Of a DNA stretch of 64,000 nt, positions 32,546-40,825 are shown one piece after another. The stretch lies in assembly GCA_965209065.1 (NCBI GenBank), contig OZ242373.1, forward strand, positions 1 to 64,000, given 5' to 3'. A program made the position numbers and the translations under genes. Origin of the DNA: CBDBUR01 sp965209065 (GTDB lineage: Bacteria > Pseudomonadota > Alphaproteobacteria > JAPOUT01 > G958296285). How positions within the stretch are numbered: position 1 is the stretch's first letter; each line of letters begins with the position of its first letter. The notes below the pieces were generated by a model. It ran no database searches. It had not been told where the DNA came from and worked only from the letters and a program-made list of their open reading frames with translations.

Positions 32546-32790
32546 TCTTCCGTCTTATTTTTTTTACTGCCGATGTTAAACTGCTGGTAGCGTCTATTAA
32601 ATTTGCTGAGCTGTCCGCTGCGGTCAATCAGATGTTGTCCGCCGCCGGTCCAAGCAGGGTGGACTTTCGGGTCAATATCGAGCACAAGCTCCGCGCCCGC
32701 CTTGCCGTAGGTGGAGCGTGTCGTCAATTTCGTTTTGTCGGTTAGCACGATGCTTATCTCGTGATAATCGGGGTGGAGGTCTTTTTTCAT
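32542..32790 (-). CDS. rpmE: 50S ribosomal protein L31
   Basis: 82 residues beginning MKKDLHPDYHEI, with TRSTYGKAGAELVLDIDPKVHPAWTGG, the core L31 signature. The frame is open to an earlier ATG at 32814, but L31 proteins begin with this MKK-DLHPDYH segment, so the ATG at 32790 is chosen. There are no cysteines, so it is the zinc-free form. It is first in the apparent operon rpmE-trcR-purE-purK. A TATAGT -10 candidate on this strand lies about 38 bases before the chosen start. Confidence 0.94.
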   Translation of the reverse strand: MKKDLHPDYHEISIVLTDKTKLTTRSTYGKAGAELVLDIDPKVHPAWTGGGQHLIDRSGQLSKFNRRYQQFNIGSKKNKTEE

Positions 32791-32864
32791 AATCGTAAAT
32801 CTTGGCGAAGCCATAAAAACAGGCTAGAACTATATGGGGTCTTTATAAAACAAAAGGCAGAATA

Positions 32865-33713
32865 ATGCAAGTAGTAAATTGGGAAGGGTTGAGGTCGAAA
32901 GCGCCACATTATCGCGCTATTTTGTGCGATATTTGGGGTGTCGTGCATAATGGCGTGCGCGCTCATCAAGATGCACTGGTGGCTTTGCGCCGCTATCGCG
33001 CGCAGGGCGGGCGTGTGCTGTTGATAAGCAATGCGCCGCGACCTGCCGCAAGCGTCCAGAGGCAGTTGGAAAATATGGGCGTGGAGGAAAATTGCTACGA
33101 TGCTATTCTCACTTCGGGCGATTTAACCAAAAGCATACTAGAAGAAGAGAGCTTCGGTCATTACTGCTACCACTTAGGACCCGAACGCGATTTAGGGTTG
33201 TTTGAAAACGGCAAAACGGAAAGGGTTGGCTTGTCCGAAGCGCAGTTTATTCTCTGCACGGGGCTGGAAGATGATTTAACGCAAAGGGCGGAAGATTATC
33301 AGCCCTTGCTAGAGATAGCGTTTGGGCGTGGGCTTAAAATGGTTTGCGCCAACCCCGATATTATCGTCGAGCGCGATGGCAAGATTATTCCGTGCGCGGG
33401 TGCTGTGGCGCAACTTTACGAGAGGCTCGGCGGGGAGGTTATTCATTTTGGCAAACCCCACGCGCCCATTTACGATAGAGCGGTCGCGCACCTCCAGCAG
33501 AAAACAGATGGGGTGCTTGGCTCTAAAAACATTCTCGCGATTGGCGACGGGCTCTTAACCGATATTCAAGGCGCTATCACACAAGGATTTGATAGCCTCT
33601 TTATTTTGGGCGGCATCGCTACAGATATAGGCAAGGATAGCCAAGCGGTGCAAGCCTTCTGCCAGCAAAGAGGGATTTATCCGACCGCTTTTATGTCGAG
33701 CCTCTATTGGTAG
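32865..33713 (+). CDS. HAD-superfamily hydrolase, subclass IIA (TIGR01459 type)
   Basis: 282 residues with the haloacid-dehalogenase phosphatase core. Motif I is ILCDIWGVVHNG, where the first Asp is the nucleophile (the +2 position is Trp rather than the usual Asp), motif II is LLISNAPRP, and the motif III/IV region is HFGKPHAPIYD followed by LAIGDGLLTDIQGA. The cap architecture (subclass IIA) resembles NagD and sugar phosphatases. The TIGR01459 subfamily is common in alphaproteobacteria but its substrate is unknown. The gene is divergent from rpmE and has an AAAGGC ribosome-binding site. Confidence 0.88.
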   Translation: MQVVNWEGLRSKAPHYRAILCDIWGVVHNGVRAHQDALVALRRYRAQGGRVLLISNAPRPAASVQRQLENMGVEENCYDAILTSGDLTKSILEEESFGHYCYHLGPERDLGLFENGKTERVGLSEAQFILCTGLEDDLTQRAEDYQPLLEIAFGRGLKMVCANPDIIVERDGKIIPCAGAVAQLYERLGGEVIHFGKPHAPIYDRAVAHLQQKTDGVLGSKNILAIGDGLLTDIQGAITQGFDSLFILGGIATDIGKDSQAVQAFCQQRGIYPTAFMSSLYW

Positions 33714-33718
33714 AGGGC

Positions 33719-33747
33719 TTGTCAAAAATTTCCAAAAGGGGTATAGT
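33719..33747 (+). promoter_or_regulatory. Promoter of rpmB (TTGTCA-17-TATAGT)
   Basis: TTGTCA at 33719-33724 and TATAGT at 33742-33747 are separated by exactly 17 bases. The -10 box ends 9 bases before the rpmB ATG, which leaves a leader of only about 2-3 bases. No ribosome-binding site is present. Confidence 0.65.
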
Positions 33748-33756
33748 CAAGCCACG

Positions 33757-34038
33757 ATGACAAGAAAATGCGAACTAACCGGTGTCGGACCAATGAGCGG
33801 CAATAATGTCAGCCACGCGCAGAATAAAACGCGGCGGCGCTTTCTGCCGAATCTTAATCAGGTTTCCCTATTGAGCGATGGGCTCGGTAGGAACTTGAGA
33901 TTAAAAGTGAGTGCCGCTGCTTTACGCTCGGTGGAACATCAAGGCGGCATTGATAGATTTTTGCTAAAAGCCGATGATGGCAAGCTGTCTAAAAAAGCTT
34001 TGAGCTATAAAAAATTACTCGTAAAAAATAATGGATGA
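33757..34038 (+). CDS. rpmB: 50S ribosomal protein L28
   Basis: 93 residues. The N-terminal CELTGVGPMSGNNVSHAQNK is the L28 signature, followed by TRRRFLPNLNQVSLLSDGLG and LRLKVSAAALRSVEHQGGID. The C-terminus (LSKKALSYKKLLVKNNG) is basic as usual. The stop overlaps the start of the downstream VUT transporter by eight bases, so the two are probably co-expressed. Confidence 0.96.
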   Translation: MTRKCELTGVGPMSGNNVSHAQNKTRRRFLPNLNQVSLLSDGLGRNLRLKVSAAALRSVEHQGGIDRFLLKADDGKLSKKALSYKKLLVKNNG

Positions 34039-34612
34039 CATAAAAAAACTTACTTTGCCATTTATTTTTATGGTTGGTGCTTTTTTGGGTGCTAATTATT
34101 TTGTTCAATTTCCTTTTCAACCTTTCGGCTTGAAGGAATACGCCACGTGGGGCACTTTTGCCTATCCCATCACTTTTCTTGTTAATGATTTAACCAATCG
34201 CTTTTACGGCACGCGGCAAACAACCAAACTTATTTTGGTTAGCTTTCTTGCTGGCTTGATAATTGTTGCGCTTACTATTGATTTGCGTCTTGCCCTTGCC
34301 TCTGCGGTGGCTTTTCTGGTAGCACAGCAGCTAGACAATAAAATATTCGATAGCTTACGCGGAGGCGTATGGTGGCGCGCGCCAGTTATTTCTAGCCTTA
34401 TCGCCAGCTTTATTGATACATGGGTTTTTTATGGCATTGCTTTTTATGGAGTCAGCGAAAGTGCTGATTATTTTGGTTTGACCTTGCCCTTGTGGGTCGG
34501 CTGGTCGGTTGGCGATTTAGCCTTTAAGTTAGCTTTGGCGTTGCTGCTCCTGCTTCCCTATCGAGCTTTTTTGCTTCTGACTTTATCGCGTCAAAACGCC
34601 GCCGCGCCCTAA
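34031..34612 (+). CDS. VUT-family transporter, probable queuosine-precursor importer (YhhQ-like)
   Basis: 193 residues with about six membrane helices. The family motif WGTFAYPITFLVNDLTNRFYG follows the first helix. YhhQ homologues import queuosine precursors (preQ0/preQ1) used to modify tRNA at G34. No queuosine synthesis gene is in view, so salvage is plausible but unproven; the tRNA-His here does carry a G34. The 3' end overlaps the end of the oppositely oriented cobT by 89 bases. Confidence 0.85.
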   Translation: MDDIKKLTLPFIFMVGAFLGANYFVQFPFQPFGLKEYATWGTFAYPITFLVNDLTNRFYGTRQTTKLILVSFLAGLIIVALTIDLRLALASAVAFLVAQQLDNKIFDSLRGGVWWRAPVISSLIASFIDTWVFYGIAFYGVSESADYFGLTLPLWVGWSVGDLAFKLALALLLLLPYRAFLLLTLSRQNAAAP

Positions 34613-36440
34613 CCGCCGCGCGCGGATGGTCGCTTTGCCAGCTGGCGTTGCGGTCAAAGAGCGCGACAAACTCACTAATCATCGCATCGCCCAGTTGCTC
34701 GGCATCTAAAATGGTAACCGCGCGTTTATAATAGCGGGTCACATCATGCCCGATACCAATAGCAAGCAGCTCAATAGGAGAGTGCGATTCAATTTCGCCA
34801 ATGACCGCGCGCAAGTGCTTCTCTAAATAGTTAGAGTTGTTCGCCGAAAGCGTGGCGTCATCAACCGGCGCGCCATCGGAGATAACCATTAGAATTTTAC
34901 GCTCCTCACTGCGCACGAGCAACCGCTGGTGCGCCCACAAAAGCGCTTCGCCATCTATGTTTTCTTTCAACAGCCCTTCGCGCATCATCAAGCCTAAATT
35001 GCGCCGCGCGCGCCGCCATGGGGTGTCGGCGCTTTTATAAATAATGTGGTAGATGTCATTGAGCCTGCCGGGGTTGAGCGGTCGGTCAGCCTTGAGCCAT
35101 GCTTCGCGCGCTTGCCCGCCCTTCCATTTTTTGGTGGTAAAGCCGAGTATCTCCACCTTCACGCCGCAGCGCTCTAGTGTGCGGGCGAAAATATCTGCGC
35201 ACAAAGCCGCAACCGTGATAGGACGCCCGCGCATAGAGCCGGAATTATCCAACAATAAAGTAACGACCGTGTCGCGCAATTCTGTTTCGCGCGTTTGGCG
35301 ATAAGTCAAAGGGGAGAGCGGCGAGGTAATCACGCGCGATAAACGCGATGGGTCAAGCCAGCCTTCGTCTAAATCATACTCCCAGTCAAAAGAATGGCGT
35401 GCCATCAAATGGCGTTGCAAGCGATTGGCAAGTCGCGCCACAAGTCCGTGTAAGCTGTTGAGTTGCTTGTCTAATGTTTGCCTTAACCGCTGCAGTTCTT
35501 CCACTGGAGCTAAATTTTCGGCATAGGCAATTTCGTCAAAGGCTTGGGTGAAAATCTTATACGCTACTATTTTTTGCGCATAGCTACTTTCGGTGGGAAT
35601 AAAAACTGGTTGCTCGCCGTCATCCATTTCGCCTTCAATATCATCTTGGTCGGCATTTTGCGCTTCCATCTGCTCCTCGCCTTCGCTGAGCTCATCGTCG
35701 CTTTCCTCCATATCGGCTTGCGCCGAGTCGGCGGAAGCATCGCCATCGTCTTGTTCTTGTTGCGTCTCTTGCTCCTCATCTTGGCTTAATTCTTCTTCAT
35801 TATTTTGCTCGGCATTTTCGGGCGCCGCTTCGGTAAGCCCTAGCTCTTTTAGTAGCTGCTGTATTTTCTTAGCAAAGGTGGCTTGGTTGGTTTGAGTCTC
35901 ATTGAGTTGGTCGAGAATGGGACCCACTTGTTTTTCTAACCGCGCGCGCCACAGCTGTAAAACCGGGCTGCTCAGCTTCATGTTGTTTAGCTTTTCCCAC
36001 AGCACCGCGCCGAGCGCTTCGGCAGAGAGCGCGTCATTATTTTCGGGCGGGGTGAGGTCTGCCGCCTTTTTCTGCCACGCGGCGTTGAGATTATGTCTCG
36101 CGCCGTCTAAAAGATTAGCCCCGCAGGCTTCTACGCGCACTTGCTCGGCGCAGTCGAACAGCGCGCGCGCGTCTGTTTCTGACGGCGTTAGTTTATTGTG
36201 AGTTTTGGCGTTATGAAATACAAAACGGAAGGCTTGTCCATCGGCGAGTCCGCGCATTTCGGCGCGATTCTTCTCGTTTTTTTGTCCTTGCGGTTTGGGA
36301 AGAAAAACAATATTGCCCGACACCCGAGGCTGATGACCGAACAAGACTTCAATATCATCATTATCGGCGATGGCGCGAATGGTTCTAATGAGGGTTTGCT
36401 CGGTTGTTTCTTCGGGGGTTTTGTTTTTGTTTTTGCTCAT
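34524..36440 (-). CDS. cobT: Cobaltochelatase subunit CobT-like, von Willebrand A domain protein
   Basis: 638 residues. The N-terminal half has the CobT-specific region (RTIRAIADNDDIEVLFG to HNKLTPSETDARALFDCAEQ). A highly acidic Glu/Asp/Gln segment spans about residues 200-290. The C-terminal von Willebrand A domain has a MIDAS motif (LLLDNSGSMRG) and the conserved GGQAREAWLKADRPLNPGRLND. CobT with CobS forms the ATPase part of the aerobic cobalt chelatase, acting on CobN. The ATG at 36440 follows the cobS stop by four bases; an upstream in-frame start at 36560 lies within cobS and is not used. The 3' end is antisense to the VUT gene. CobN is not in the window. Confidence 0.9.
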   Translation of the reverse strand: MSKNKNKTPEETTEQTLIRTIRAIADNDDIEVLFGHQPRVSGNIVFLPKPQGQKNEKNRAEMRGLADGQAFRFVFHNAKTHNKLTPSETDARALFDCAEQVRVEACGANLLDGARHNLNAAWQKKAADLTPPENNDALSAEALGAVLWEKLNNMKLSSPVLQLWRARLEKQVGPILDQLNETQTNQATFAKKIQQLLKELGLTEAAPENAEQNNEEELSQDEEQETQQEQDDGDASADSAQADMEESDDELSEGEEQMEAQNADQDDIEGEMDDGEQPVFIPTESSYAQKIVAYKIFTQAFDEIAYAENLAPVEELQRLRQTLDKQLNSLHGLVARLANRLQRHLMARHSFDWEYDLDEGWLDPSRLSRVITSPLSPLTYRQTRETELRDTVVTLLLDNSGSMRGRPITVAALCADIFARTLERCGVKVEILGFTTKKWKGGQAREAWLKADRPLNPGRLNDIYHIIYKSADTPWRRARRNLGLMMREGLLKENIDGEALLWAHQRLLVRSEERKILMVISDGAPVDDATLSANNSNYLEKHLRAVIGEIESHSPIELLAIGIGHDVTRYYKRAVTILDAEQLGDAMISEFVALFDRNASWQSDHPRAAVRARRRFDAIKSEAKKLDREAGAATPKLT

Positions 36441-36444
36441 GGCG

Positions 36445-37425
36445 TTAGGCGCTAGCGCTATGGGTGGTGAGCTCCTCTGTAAAACAGCGTTGATAGAATT
36501 CGCTAACGGTTTGTCGTTCCATTTCGTCGCACTTGTTGAGGAAGGTGAGCTTAAAGGCAAGTTGGATGTCGTTAAAAATTTCAGCGTTCTCCGCCCACGT
36601 AATGACCGTGCGCGGACTCATCACGGTGGATAAGTCGCCGTTAATGAAAGCATTGCGCGTCAAGGTAGCGATTTGAATCATCGCGCGAATGGTTTTTTCG
36701 TCAAAGTTTTTTACCTTCGCGATGATAATTTTATATTCCTCGTCTTGCGGCAGGTAGTTGAGCGCGGCGACAATGTTCCACCTATCCATTTGCCCTTGAT
36801 TGAGTTGCTGGACTCCGTGATATAAACCATTAGCATCACCGAGCCCAATGGTGTTGGCGGTAGCGAACATACGAAAAAATTTATGGGGCGACAAAACTCT
36901 ATTTTGGTCAAGCAAAGTAAATTTACCCGAAACTTCTAGCACGCGTTGAATCACAAACATCACATCGGGGCGACCAGCATCATATTCGTCAAAGACAAGC
37001 GCGCAGGGATTTTGTATCGCCCACGGCAAAATGCCTTCACGGAATTCGGTAATTTGTTTGCCGTCCTTAATCACAATGGCATCCTTGCCGATTAAATCCA
37101 TACGCGAGATATGCCCGTCTAAATTAATGCGGATACAGGGCCAGTTTAAGCGCGCGGCAGTTTGCTCTATATGAGTGCTCTTGCCGGTGCCGTGATAACC
37201 TTGTAGCAAAACGCGGCGGTTATGTTGAAACCCTGCCAATAAAGCGAGCAGGGTATCCTTATCAAAACAATAATCGGGGTCAACCGCCGGCACATATTCG
37301 TTGGAGCTAGAGAAAGCATCGACTTCCATATCTATATCCACGCCAAACGCCTGCCGCACCGACACTTTCATATCGGGCGCGTTGAGTTCGCTTATTGCAG
37401 CGCCATTCATCATTTTATTTTCCAT
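36445..37425 (-). CDS. cobS: Cobaltochelatase subunit CobS-like, MoxR-type AAA+ ATPase
   Basis: 326 residues. Walker A is in LLQGYHGTGKSTHIEQ, Walker B in CALVFDEYDAGRPDV, sensor I in FRMFATANTIGLGD, and the C-terminal region contains the RTVITWAENAEIF segment. The N-terminus MKVSVRQAFGVDIDMEVDAF is CobS-typical. It forms hexamers with CobT. In organisms lacking the rest of the cobalamin pathway such pairs may serve another MoxR/VWA-type role. The start codon lies inside the end of the J-domain gene, so these three genes read as one operon. Confidence 0.92.
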   Translation of the reverse strand: MENKMMNGAAISELNAPDMKVSVRQAFGVDIDMEVDAFSSSNEYVPAVDPDYCFDKDTLLALLAGFQHNRRVLLQGYHGTGKSTHIEQTAARLNWPCIRINLDGHISRMDLIGKDAIVIKDGKQITEFREGILPWAIQNPCALVFDEYDAGRPDVMFVIQRVLEVSGKFTLLDQNRVLSPHKFFRMFATANTIGLGDANGLYHGVQQLNQGQMDRWNIVAALNYLPQDEEYKIIIAKVKNFDEKTIRAMIQIATLTRNAFINGDLSTVMSPRTVITWAENAEIFNDIQLAFKLTFLNKCDEMERQTVSEFYQRCFTEELTTHSASA

Positions 37426-38017
37426 TTACAGCCAGCCTTTTTTTCAATTCTTTGTAGGATTGTATCACAGCCGAGAGCTGCTGCTCGTATTTTCTCTCGC
37501 CGCCGTTGAGGTCGGGGTGGTATTTTTTGACGAGCATCTTAAAGCGGCTTTTGATTTCGTTAGTGCTCGCGTTTTCCTCAAGCCCCAATATATCTAGTGC
37601 TTTATGCGCGCCAGCGGGTCTTTTATAGGCTTGTGACTCTTTTTGCTTTTTATCAAAAAACTGGAAGTAGTCGCGTAGATGGGTGCGCGCGGCAAGGCGC
37701 GGTCCTCGCCCTCCGAGCCGCCAGGTCGGGCGGTGACCGATATCAAGCGATTGAATAAAATTGAGAACCTCCTCCGCGCTCATATTTGCGAAGTAGTCGT
37801 AAGACTGGTTGTAAGGCACGACGTGAGTTTTACAAAAGCGATGCCATTGTAGCGGCATGTGATGGGGGTGATTTTGTTGCGGCACTTTAGGTGCGCGATG
37901 GGTTGCCATTTGCGAACAGCCCGCGTGGCAGCAAATAACATTACTTTCATTTGGGCTAGAATATTTTTGTTTTGGTTTAGCCCTTAACATATTAAAATAG
38001 ATAGAATCTAATTTCAT
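37415..38017 (-). CDS. J-domain (DnaJ-like) protein
   Basis: 200 residues. The C-terminal 60 or so form a J-domain (ALDILGLEENASTNEIKSRF, then the HPD tripeptide in KKYHPDLNGGE) that should stimulate an Hsp70. The N-terminal region holds Cys/His-rich patches (CCHAGCSQ and RFCKTHV) that could bind a metal, and the conserved SAEEVLNFIQ. There is no Gly/Phe region or DnaJ zinc domain. The gene order bolA, J-domain, cobS, cobT recurs in alphaproteobacteria. The ATG at 38017 is preferred over the adjacent TTG. A TATAAA -10 candidate ends 9 bases before it. Confidence 0.88.
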   Translation of the reverse strand: MKLDSIYFNMLRAKPKQKYSSPNESNVICCHAGCSQMATHRAPKVPQQNHPHHMPLQWHRFCKTHVVPYNQSYDYFANMSAEEVLNFIQSLDIGHRPTWRLGGRGPRLAARTHLRDYFQFFDKKQKESQAYKRPAGAHKALDILGLEENASTNEIKSRFKMLVKKYHPDLNGGERKYEQQLSAVIQSYKELKKRLAVNGK

Positions 38018-38034
38018 CAAGGCTATTTTATAGA

Positions 38035-38040
38035 TATTCT
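38035..38040 (+). promoter_or_regulatory. -10 promoter element of bolA
   Basis: TATTCT ends exactly 6 bases before the bolA ATG, predicting transcription from the start codon itself. The -35 region (TTTCAT at 38012-38017, spacing 17) is weak and overlaps the start of the divergent J-domain gene. No ribosome-binding site exists between the box and the ATG. Confidence 0.4.
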
Positions 38041-38046
38041 CACTTT

Positions 38047-38361
38047 ATGACAAGTCCCACCTCTAATAATGTTTCCCCCCGCAAAGCGGAATTGGAACGG
38101 CTTTTATCTGCGCTTGAGCCGCGCCTTATCGAATTGCACGATATGTCGGCAAGCCATAAGAACCACGTGGAAGGCGGAGGCAAGGAAACACATTTTCGTT
38201 TGCTTATTGTTGCTGAGCGATTTATAAATTTATCTTCTCTTGAACGGCAGAGACTCATTCACCGATGTTTAGGCACAGCGTGGCGCGAGGGGTTGCACGC
38301 GCTTGAAATAAAAGCGCAAACGCCAAATGAATATAATCGTCAGGTTAAAAAAACTAACTGA
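38047..38361 (+). CDS. bolA: BolA family protein
   Basis: 104 residues with the BolA fold: LEPRLIELHDMSASHKNH, then ETHFRLLIVAERFINLSSLERQRLIHRCL and HALEIKAQTPNEY. BolA proteins act with monothiol glutaredoxins in iron-sulfur cluster handling and in stress-related morphology control. The usual HAGH segment is HKNH here. A short N-terminal extension is rich in Ser, Thr and Asn. The gene is divergent from the J-domain gene and converges on the CorC-like gene, overlapping it by eight bases. Confidence 0.9.
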   Translation: MTSPTSNNVSPRKAELERLLSALEPRLIELHDMSASHKNHVEGGGKETHFRLLIVAERFINLSSLERQRLIHRCLGTAWREGLHALEIKAQTPNEYNRQVKKTN

Positions 38362-39700
38362 GTTTTTTCAATTTCATTCGTGTAATTTTTTGCCCGTCAC
38401 GCGCGACGATATCGACATGAACGCCGTGGAGGCTGAAGTTATCACCGCGGTTGGGAATTTCGCCCGCCTCCTTAATGACAAGCCCGGCAAGCGTTGAGGT
38501 ATCGGGGTTATCAGGCAGCTTCCAGCTTAACGCCCGATTGAGTGCGCGAATAGGAATCGCCCCATCCACCACAACCGAGCCATCGCGATTTTTTTGTAAA
38601 ACTTCTCGGCTGATGTCGTGTTCGTCTTCGATTTCACCAACGATTTCCTCTAAAATATCTTCTAGCGTAACAAACCCCATCAGCTCGCCATATTCATCGA
38701 CCACTAAAGCGCAATGGTTCTTGCCTTGTAAGAAAGCATTGAGCTGCGCGCGCAAAGAGGTTTTATGTAAAACAAACCAAGGGTCGCGCACACAATTACT
38801 TAATTTCACCGCGTCAAAATCGCCACCTGCTTCAATCACCGCGCTTAACACATCTTTCGTATGCAAAATGCCGATGATGTTTTCTTGGTGTCCGCGCCAC
38901 AAAGGAATCCTCGTGTGCGCGCCATAAAGAATTTCTTGAATTAACGCGCGCGTAGGCAGGTCGGCGTTCGCCATCACAATTTGCGTGCGGTGAATCATCA
39001 CGTGCGCGATATCCACCTCATCTAAATCTAAAATGCTATCGAGCATATCCTTATCGTCTTTGACGACCGCGCCTTCTATGTGGTGTAGGTCAATCGCGCC
39101 GCGTAGCTCTTCGCGCGCGGCTTCGCTGCTGTCCTCGTTTTCGGCGCGCTGGCGCATCGGAGCAACGAGCTTGGCAATCGCCACCTGTGCGCCGAGCCCT
39201 AGCGTGCCAAAGGTCAATAAAGTCATCTTGGCAAAGTGAGCTAAAAATAGCAGCGCACTATCAGGGCGAATGAGCGCTAAGGTTTTTGGCAAAAGCTCCG
39301 AGAACATCACGATGAGTATCGTCATAATGATAGTCGCGTAAGCGATACCGGCTTCGCCAAAAAAGTCTAAAAATATGGCGGTGGCAAGGACGGAGGCGAG
39401 AATATTGACTAAGTTATTTCCGAGCAAAATAGCGGCAATGAGCTGCTCGCGGCGTTCGATGAGCCACTCGGCCATGTCGGCGCGCCCGTGAATAAGCCCC
39501 GCTTTTTGATGAATCCGTGCGCGACTAGCGCCGGTAATTGCCGTCTCGGAAGCCGAAAACAACCCGGACAAAACAAGCAAAAAGGGAATTGACGCAATTT
39601 CTATTATCATCACGGTGGAAAATTCGACATTTTCAAACCACGTTTGCGCCGAGTTCAACATTTCTTCCGTGCTTGTTATTGCGATAGAAACAATTTCCAT
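38354..39700 (-). CDS. Hemolysin-family / CorC-type protein (DUF21 plus CBS domains)
   Basis: 448 residues. An N-terminal DUF21 (CNNM-type) membrane domain has about four helices and the SGLFSASETAITGASRARI motif. Two CBS domains follow (MIHRTQIVMANADLP to ILHTKDVLSAV; then NHCALVVDEYGELMGFVTLEDILEEIVGEI). A C-terminal CorC_HlyC domain closes the protein (LPDNPDTSTLAGLVIKEAGEIP). Homologues transport Mg2+ or Na+ or resist metal stress; haemolysin is a historical name. It shares TAATG with aroB, so it reads as the third gene of aroK-aroB-CorC, a common alphaproteobacterial arrangement. Confidence 0.93.
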   Translation of the reverse strand: MEIVSIAITSTEEMLNSAQTWFENVEFSTVMIIEIASIPFLLVLSGLFSASETAITGASRARIHQKAGLIHGRADMAEWLIERREQLIAAILLGNNLVNILASVLATAIFLDFFGEAGIAYATIIMTILIVMFSELLPKTLALIRPDSALLFLAHFAKMTLLTFGTLGLGAQVAIAKLVAPMRQRAENEDSSEAAREELRGAIDLHHIEGAVVKDDKDMLDSILDLDEVDIAHVMIHRTQIVMANADLPTRALIQEILYGAHTRIPLWRGHQENIIGILHTKDVLSAVIEAGGDFDAVKLSNCVRDPWFVLHKTSLRAQLNAFLQGKNHCALVVDEYGELMGFVTLEDILEEIVGEIEDEHDISREVLQKNRDGSVVVDGAIPIRALNRALSWKLPDNPDTSTLAGLVIKEAGEIPNRGDNFSLHGVHVDIVARDGQKITRMKLKKLS

Positions 39701-40824
39701 TAGGATGCCACTTTCAACTGATTAGCCTGCGCGGTTAAAAAATTAGTTAGCTGCGCTAAAGAGCTTTTATCATAAATAAAACTCTTGCCGATAGCGCGCG
39801 CTAAGATGAGAACCATCGCGCCTTGTTTTGCTTTTTTATCTTGTTTCATCACATCAAGCATTTTTTCGACAGCGTGTGCCTCGCCGAGCAAAGAGGTTTG
39901 AGTTGGCAATCCAACACTAAGCAAATGCGTATGAAGTCGCTTTGCCTCGCCTGCTTCCATCAAGCCTAAAGCAACCGAGAACCGCGCGGCAAGCACCATA
40001 CCCATAGCCACCGCCTCGCCGTGATATATTTTATAATTGGAAAGGCTTTCGAGCGCATGTCCAAAGGTGTGTCCAAAGTTTAGCAAGGCGCGCGCCCCTT
40101 GTTCTTTTTCGTCTGCGCTGACAAGGGCAGCTTTGGCTTGGCATGATTTTTCAATCGCATAGAGAAGTGCCTCTGGTTGTTTCGCTACTACTTTCTGACC
40201 ATTTTTCTCTAGCCACGAAAAGAAAGGAGCATCGCCTATCATACCATATTTGACAATTTCAGCATAGCCACATAGAAATTCGCGTTGCGGCAGGGTCGCG
40301 GTAAGCGTGGAATCGATTAGCACAAGGCAGGGCGGATAAAAAGTGCCAAGCAAATTTTTACCATAAGGGCTATTGATAGCGGTTTTGCCACCGATAGCGG
40401 AATCGGTTTGTGCCAGCAGGGTTGTGGGAATATGGCAACAGCGAACGCCGCGTTTGACTAAATTAGCAGCGAGTGCGGCAATATCTCCAATGGCGCCACC
40501 GCCAAAAGACAAAATCATATCATCGCGCTCTATGTGGCTGGCGAGCAGTTGATTACATATTTTTTCTAGGCAGGTGAAATTTTTTACTTCCTCGCCCTTG
40601 CCGGCGTTTATGATGAGCGCTTCTAGCCCTGCGGCTTTGAGTGTCGCGTCAAGTTTTGCGCCAAGGGCTTCAAGCGCATGGCTATCGGCAATGACCGCCA
40701 CGCGCGCGCGTTTTAGCAAAGGGCGGAGGCATTCGCCGAGTTGCGACAAAATATCCGCACCGATGATTATTTGGTAGGGGACGTCTTTTTCTGTCTGAAC
40801 GGTAATGGTTGTTGTTTTATTCAC
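39700..40824 (-). CDS. aroB: 3-dehydroquinate synthase
   Basis: 374 residues. AroB converts DAHP to 3-dehydroquinate, the second shikimate step, with NAD+ and a divalent metal. Motifs are SFGGGAIGDIAALAANLVKRG for NAD binding, HIPTTLLAQTDSAIGGKTAIN, the metal-ligand region ALLNFGHTFGHALESLSNY, and HGEAVAMGMVLAARFS. Length fits. It follows aroK by one base and overlaps the CorC-like gene by one. Confidence 0.97.
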   Translation of the reverse strand: MNKTTTITVQTEKDVPYQIIIGADILSQLGECLRPLLKRARVAVIADSHALEALGAKLDATLKAAGLEALIINAGKGEEVKNFTCLEKICNQLLASHIERDDMILSFGGGAIGDIAALAANLVKRGVRCCHIPTTLLAQTDSAIGGKTAINSPYGKNLLGTFYPPCLVLIDSTLTATLPQREFLCGYAEIVKYGMIGDAPFFSWLEKNGQKVVAKQPEALLYAIEKSCQAKAALVSADEKEQGARALLNFGHTFGHALESLSNYKIYHGEAVAMGMVLAARFSVALGLMEAGEAKRLHTHLLSVGLPTQTSLLGEAHAVEKMLDVMKQDKKAKQGAMVLILARAIGKSFIYDKSSLAQLTNFLTAQANQLKVAS

Positions 40825-40825
40825 T

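Noticed and set aside
35544..35895. Ser/Cys-rich open frames opposite the acidic part of cobT
   Set aside because: They mirror the Glu/Asp/Gln codons of CobT and have no start signals.
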